A stretch of DNA of 9,543 nucleotides from Myxococcales bacterium (lineage in GTDB: Bacteria; Myxococcota; Polyangia; Fen-1088). Positions 6,169 through 9,543 of this stretch are shown one piece after another. The DNA is taken from the NCBI GenBank assembly GCA_003157315.1, contig PMJE01000083.1, positions 1-9,543 of the forward strand, in the 5' to 3' direction. A model generated the notes under the pieces. The model saw only the letters and a list, made by a program, of their open reading frames with translations, was not told where the DNA came from and did not search any database. Position numbers and translations under genes: made by a program. Within the stretch, counting starts at the first letter, position 1, and each line of letters opens with the position of its first letter.

Positions 6169-7902
6169 CTACGTCCCTTCCATGTCGATAGGCTTGACCT
6201 GTGGCTCCATCTCGGTGAAGGGGCGGCCGAAGGCGATCTTGGGGAAGATGGGTGTGGACTCGTCAATCATGACCTGCAACAGCGCCGGGGCCGCCGGATC
6301 CCGCCACAAACTGGCCAGTGCGCCGGGAATGTCGGACTCGGCCGTCAGGGTGAAGCCCGGGATGTCGTAGGCAGCCGCTACCTTGGCGAAGTCCGGGGCG
6401 CTGTAGCCCCAAAGCGTGGACTGGAAGCGCGACTCGAAGTAGCTTTGCTGGAACTGGCGGACCATGCCATGGCAATGGTTGTTCATGACCACCATCTTGA
6501 TGGGTAGCCGGTGGTGCGCGATGGTCTGCAGCTCGTGTATGTTGTGCTGGAAGCCGCCGTCGCCTGCGACGACGACCACCTGGCCCGGTGCATGCGCAAA
6601 AGCGGCGCCCACAGCCGCGGGCAAGGCAAAGCCCATGGAGCCCATGCCGCCCGAGGTGAGGAAGCGTTGGGCCGGGCCAAGGCGTAGCGACTGTGCTGCC
6701 CACATCTGGTGCTGGCCGACATCCACGGCAAAGGCGCAGGCACGGGTTGACGACTGCGACAGCGCCCGCATGAAGGCATTGGGATTGATGCCGGGGCCGC
6801 CCTGGGTCTCGGCGGTGTCGGGCCAGCGCTCGCGCAACTCGGCGATCTCGGCGCACCACTGCGCCGAGCGCCCCCGGATTTGTTCGTCCAGCCGCGCCAG
6901 CATGCCCGCAAGGAACGGATTGAGATCGGAACAGATTGCGTGGCAGCCGGCTACCCGCTGGTTCATCTCGCCGGGATCAACATCGACGTGAAAGATCGTG
7001 CGGCCCTGCTTGAACGCGGACACGTCGGAGCCGGTCTGACGGATGTCGAGCCGGCTGCCGAGCACCAGTAGCCAGTCGCTGCGGCCCATCGCCAGGTTGG
7101 CCCAGCGGTTCCCATAGGTCCCGATCATGCCCACGCGCAACGGCTCATCGAACGGCAGGGCGTCCACGCCCATCAGCGAGTTCACCACGGGTACGGACAG
7201 CTCGCTGACCAACTTGCGAAAGATATCCGTGGCGTGGGCGCAGCGCACGCCGCCGCCCACGAGCAGCAGGGGCCGTCGCGCACTGTGTAGGGAAACCAGG
7301 AGCTGGTCGATGTCCGCCGCGAGCGTCGGGTCGATCGCCGTCGCACCAGCCGGACCCGGCTCAGGCTGTGGCTCGGCCGCGGCGATGTCGGCCCGCTGCA
7401 CGTCCATCGGAATGTCAACCAGCACTGGCCCGGGCCGCCCGCCGAGTGCCGTGGCGAAAGCACGCGCCAGCATCACGGGCACGGCCTCGGGAGATTCAAC
7501 CAGGTAGGCGGCCTTGGTGATGGGACGGGCAATGGCCACGATGTCGGTTTCTTGGAAACCCAACTGGCGAACAGCGCGCTGGCCCTTGAGTTCTTGCCGG
7601 TTTACCTGTCCGGTGATGAACACAGCCGGCGTCGAGTCGAAGTAGCAACTAGCGATGGCGGTGAGCAGGTTGGTTGCGCCCGGGCCGCTCGTGGCCAGTG
7701 CCACACCCGGCACACCGGTCACGCGCGCGTACGCTTCGGCGGCGAAGCCCGCGGCCTGCTCATGGCGCATGCTAATGACCTGCAGTCCTCCCAGGCGACA
7801 GCAGGAGTCGAGCAAGTGCGTGATCATCCCGCCGGACACCTCGAACACATGGCTTACGCTCTGTTGGATGAGAAAACGAACAATGTAGTCGGATACCTTC
7901 AT
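6169..7902 (-). CDS. Thiamine diphosphate enzyme, acetolactate-synthase-like; candidate sugar-branching (YerE-like) enzyme
   Basis: This 577-residue protein has the three-domain layout of acetolactate synthase large subunits. The N-terminal PYR domain has the catalytic Glu48 in RHEQAAGFA and the TSGPGATN motif; a central Rossmann-like domain follows; the C-terminal PP domain has the ThDP motif starting GDGGF (447-451) and ending in NN (474-475). These enzymes decarboxylate pyruvate and pass the two-carbon unit to a keto or aldehyde acceptor. No small regulatory subunit (IlvN) gene is nearby and all neighbours are sugar genes, so an amino-acid role is less likely. In Yersinia, YerE is a ThDP flavoenzyme of this family that adds an acetyl branch to CDP-4-keto-3,6-dideoxyglucose. 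The CDP-glucose 4,6-dehydratase two genes upstream makes a YerE-like role attractive, but this is inference from context. The start ATG at 7902 has no strong ribosome binding site. G+C is high, about 65-73% in sampled lines. Confidence 0.87.
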   Translation of the reverse strand: MKVSDYIVRFLIQQSVSHVFEVSGGMITHLLDSCCRLGGLQVISMRHEQAAGFAAEAYARVTGVPGVALATSGPGATNLLTAIASCYFDSTPAVFITGQVNRQELKGQRAVRQLGFQETDIVAIARPITKAAYLVESPEAVPVMLARAFATALGGRPGPVLVDIPMDVQRADIAAAEPQPEPGPAGATAIDPTLAADIDQLLVSLHSARRPLLLVGGGVRCAHATDIFRKLVSELSVPVVNSLMGVDALPFDEPLRVGMIGTYGNRWANLAMGRSDWLLVLGSRLDIRQTGSDVSAFKQGRTIFHVDVDPGEMNQRVAGCHAICSDLNPFLAGMLARLDEQIRGRSAQWCAEIAELRERWPDTAETQGGPGINPNAFMRALSQSSTRACAFAVDVGQHQMWAAQSLRLGPAQRFLTSGGMGSMGFALPAAVGAAFAHAPGQVVVVAGDGGFQHNIHELQTIAHHRLPIKMVVMNNHCHGMVRQFQQSYFESRFQSTLWGYSAPDFAKVAAAYDIPGFTLTAESDIPGALASLWRDPAAPALLQVMIDESTPIFPKIAFGRPFTEMEPQVKPIDMEGT

Positions 7903-7954
7903 CGCGTGATTTCGTACTCGGCAAGACAGCCGACCTGACGGCCGGCAGGCTTCA

Positions 7955-8950
7955 TCATGGAGCGGCCCTGTTCTGCCCGGACGGAGGCTTGTCGAAGTTC
8001 ATACGTTCGCGCTCGATGACCAGGGGACGCCGGCGCACCTGGCTGTGGATGGCCGATAGATACTCACCCAGCACGCCCAGAAAGAAGAGCTGCACCCCAC
8101 CAAAGAAGAACACTGCCACGATGAGCGTGGGAATTCCAGGCGGCGCGAGCCGGCGGAAGTACACCAGGTTGACTACGGCGGTGAGTACAGCAGCCACGGT
8201 ACTCAGCAGGGAGATGGTCACGCCGGCCAGCAGGCACAGGCGCATGGGTACGTTGGTGAAGGAGATGAGTCCGTTGAGGCCCTGGTCGAACAGGTGGTAC
8301 AGGCGGTTTTTCGACACGCCCTTGCGTCGCGCCTTCCAGGTATAGGGCACGCCCTCCCGGCCGAATCCGCAGTTGGCGATGAGCCCGCGGATATATGGGT
8401 AGTAGTCCTCGACTTTGCGCAGCTCGTCCGCAATCCGACGGTCGACGAGCTGGAACTCGCCGGCGTCGGGCGGGATGTCGATCTCAGCAAAACGTCGCAC
8501 CAGGCGGTAGTACAGCCGGCGCGTCGTGCGCATCATCAGGCCTTCCTCGCGGTTGGCCCGGATGCCGTACACCACCTCGCTCCCGGCCTCCCAGCGTCGC
8601 ACCAGTTCCGGAATCACCTCGGGCGGATCCTGCTGGTCAGCGGCGAAGAAGACCAGGATGGCATCGCCGCTGGCGCTCATCAGGCCATTGAAGTCCGAAC
8701 GGAACGGCCCGAAGTTGCGCGCATTCAGAATGACCTTGACGTGCTTGTCCTCTGCGGCCAGTTTGCGCAGGATCTTCGGCGTGGCGTCAGTCGACGCGTT
8801 GTCGCACAAGATGTGTTCGTAGTCGTAGGCACTCAACTCGCCGGCGAACAGGTTGCGGATCGCGGCGCAGCAGTCCTCGACGTTGTCGGCCTCGTTGTAG
8901 CACGGGGTGATGATGCTAATGAGCTTGCGCTGGCTTCCGGCTGGAGACAT
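7955..8950 (-). CDS. GtrB-like GT2 glycosyltransferase, membrane anchored (copy 2)
   Basis: This 331-residue protein has the same plan as the GT2 at 5178-6116: a cytoplasmic GT-A domain, two C-terminal membrane helices (about 238-262 and 272-294) and a basic tail. SIITPCYNE (12-20), CDNASTDAT (49-57) and ARNFGP (77-82) are the nucleotide-sugar-binding stretches. The DxD region reads AADQQDPPE (103-111), keeping the last Asp of the usual DAD but not the first. The region from YDYEHI onward and the ending IGEY/LGEY...IHSQVR are shared with copy 1, so the two are clear paralogues, but they differ enough that a recent duplication is unlikely. The start is well supported: GGAGG at 8960-8964, 9 bases before the ATG. 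It probably makes a polyprenyl-phosphate sugar or adds a sugar to a lipid-linked glycan; donor and acceptor are unknown. It lies between the CDP-glucose dehydratase and the ThDP enzyme, so its donor may be their product (inference). Confidence 0.86.
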   Translation of the reverse strand: MSPAGSQRKLISIITPCYNEADNVEDCCAAIRNLFAGELSAYDYEHILCDNASTDATPKILRKLAAEDKHVKVILNARNFGPFRSDFNGLMSASGDAILVFFAADQQDPPEVIPELVRRWEAGSEVVYGIRANREEGLMMRTTRRLYYRLVRRFAEIDIPPDAGEFQLVDRRIADELRKVEDYYPYIRGLIANCGFGREGVPYTWKARRKGVSKNRLYHLFDQGLNGLISFTNVPMRLCLLAGVTISLLSTVAAVLTAVVNLVYFRRLAPPGIPTLIVAVFFFGGVQLFFLGVLGEYLSAIHSQVRRRPLVIERERMNFDKPPSGQNRAAP

Positions 8951-9006
8951 TGCCTCAATCCTCCGTTGCAGGAATTCTCACGGTTGGGCGTCCCCGGACC
9001 CCGTGT

Positions 9007-9543
9007 TCATGCTGACGCTAAACGCCAGTCAGCGCTCCCCGTCGTTTGATAGTCGGCAATGTCGGCCAGGCACGCCTCGCGCATCGACCCTGCTGTGCGT
9101 GCCGCGGAAGCTTGCTGGTAGAAACTGCGGTACCACAGTGCCGTACGTCGCACGGCTTCGCTGACCGACCAGCGCGGTCGCCAGCCCAGCAGGGTGACGG
9201 CCTTGTCGATACTCAGGCGCAAGAGCTGTGCCTCGTGAGGCTGTCCGCCCAGGCTTGCGTCCTGCCAGCTACCCGAGCCCCACGCGGCAACGAACAGGTC
9301 GACCAGCTCGCCCACGGTGACGACCTCGAGCCCTGACGGGCCAAAGTTCCAGGCATCCGCCAGGCGTGCCCCATCGGGTGCGGTCAGCATACGCGCCGCG
9401 AGCAGCAGGTAGCCGCCCAAGGGTTCGAGCACATGCTGCCAAGGACGCAAGGAGCGCGGATTGCGCACCTGCACGGGCTGGCCGCTGCTCAGGCTGCGTG
9501 CGGCGTCCGCCATGATGCGGTCCTGCGCCCAGTCGCCGCCGCC
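9007..9543 (-). CDS. rfbG: CDP-glucose 4,6-dehydratase, C-terminal part (cut by window edge)
   Basis: The frame is open through the right edge of the window and codes for 178 residues, about half of a usual dehydratase of about 360. It begins with GGGDWAQDRI, the family's GGGDWA-DR motif, then VRNPRSLRPWQHVLEPLGGY, the hallmark of CDP-glucose 4,6-dehydratases, and further WNFGP, HEAQLLRLSIDKA and LGWRPRW. The Rossmann motif and catalytic YxxxK lie outside the window. The enzyme converts CDP-glucose to CDP-4-keto-6-deoxyglucose, the precursor of 3,6-dideoxyhexoses (abequose, paratose, tyvelose, ascarylose) and of yersiniose. An internal ATG at 9513 is not the true start. The next gene downstream begins 56 bases after the stop. 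A cytidylyltransferase (rfbF) is expected beyond the right edge if the pathway is complete. The last 25 or so residues after the conserved WY region look poorly conserved. Confidence 0.9.
   Translation of the reverse strand, partial: GGGDWAQDRIMADAARSLSSGQPVQVRNPRSLRPWQHVLEPLGGYLLLAARMLTAPDGARLADAWNFGPSGLEVVTVGELVDLFVAAWGSGSWQDASLGGQPHEAQLLRLSIDKAVTLLGWRPRWSVSEAVRRTALWYRSFYQQASAARTAGSMREACLADIADYQTTGSADWRLASA

Noticed and set aside
6169..7902. Housekeeping acetolactate synthase (ilvB)
   Set aside because: Not excluded by motifs, but there is no ilvN or ilvC neighbour and every flanking gene concerns sugars, so I did not assign the symbol.
9011..9033. GCTGAC...GTCAGC inverted repeat with an 11-base loop
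   Set aside because: It lies within the last codons of rfbG, is only 6 bp long and has no T-run; it may be chance.
8294..9049. A 251-codon open frame on the + strand
   Set aside because: It lies opposite the well-supported GT2 gene and the end of rfbG. It shows no family motif and is explained by high G+C, which removes stops from the opposite strand.
1..9543. Mobile elements, tRNA, CRISPR or attachment sites
   Set aside because: No transposase or integrase motifs, repeated spacers, tRNA-like folds or long direct or terminal repeats were seen.

Overview
The window looks like part of a Gram-negative (probably proteobacterial) surface-polysaccharide / O-antigen-type gene cluster. Nearly all of it is coding. 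The evidence is a set of sugar-nucleotide and glycosyl-transfer genes: a CDP-glucose 4,6-dehydratase fragment, two GtrB-like GT2 membrane-anchored transferases, a GT87-like multi-spanning transferase and an NAD-dependent epimerase/dehydratase. I cannot name the genus. No tRNA, rRNA, CRISPR array, insertion sequence or integrase is visible.

Left block, + strand (1-2630): a compact three-gene run of a short-chain dehydrogenase (12-695), a 3-dehydroquinate-synthase-like sugar phosphate cyclase (706-1770) and an HpcH/HpaI-type aldolase homologue (1815-2630). The first gene starts with an ATGA that could overlap the stop of an upstream gene. The second follows 10 bases after the first. The third is preceded by a strong hairpin and a good ribosome binding site. 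The three together suggest a dedicated route to a carbocyclic or keto-acid building block, with C-C bond chemistry, ring closure and ketone reduction. The product is not known from sequence.

Right block, - strand (9543 down to 2659): six genes read leftward with gaps of about 52-100 bases. They are the CDP-glucose 4,6-dehydratase (cut by the window edge), a GtrB-like GT2, an acetolactate-synthase-like thiamine diphosphate (ThDP) enzyme, a second GtrB-like GT2, a GT87-like transferase and an extended-SDR epimerase/reductase. A CDP-4-keto-6-deoxyglucose source next to a ThDP enzyme recalls yersiniose biosynthesis, where the ThDP flavoenzyme YerE adds a two-carbon branch to a CDP-4-keto-3,6-dideoxysugar. 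The GT2 and GT87 genes fit transfer of sugars through polyprenyl phosphate carriers to a periplasmic acceptor. The two blocks converge with only 28 bases between their stop codons.

Base composition changes sharply near 6150. Lines sampled to the right are about 65-73% G+C and those just to the left about 50-54%, which suggests the cluster was assembled from pieces of different origin.
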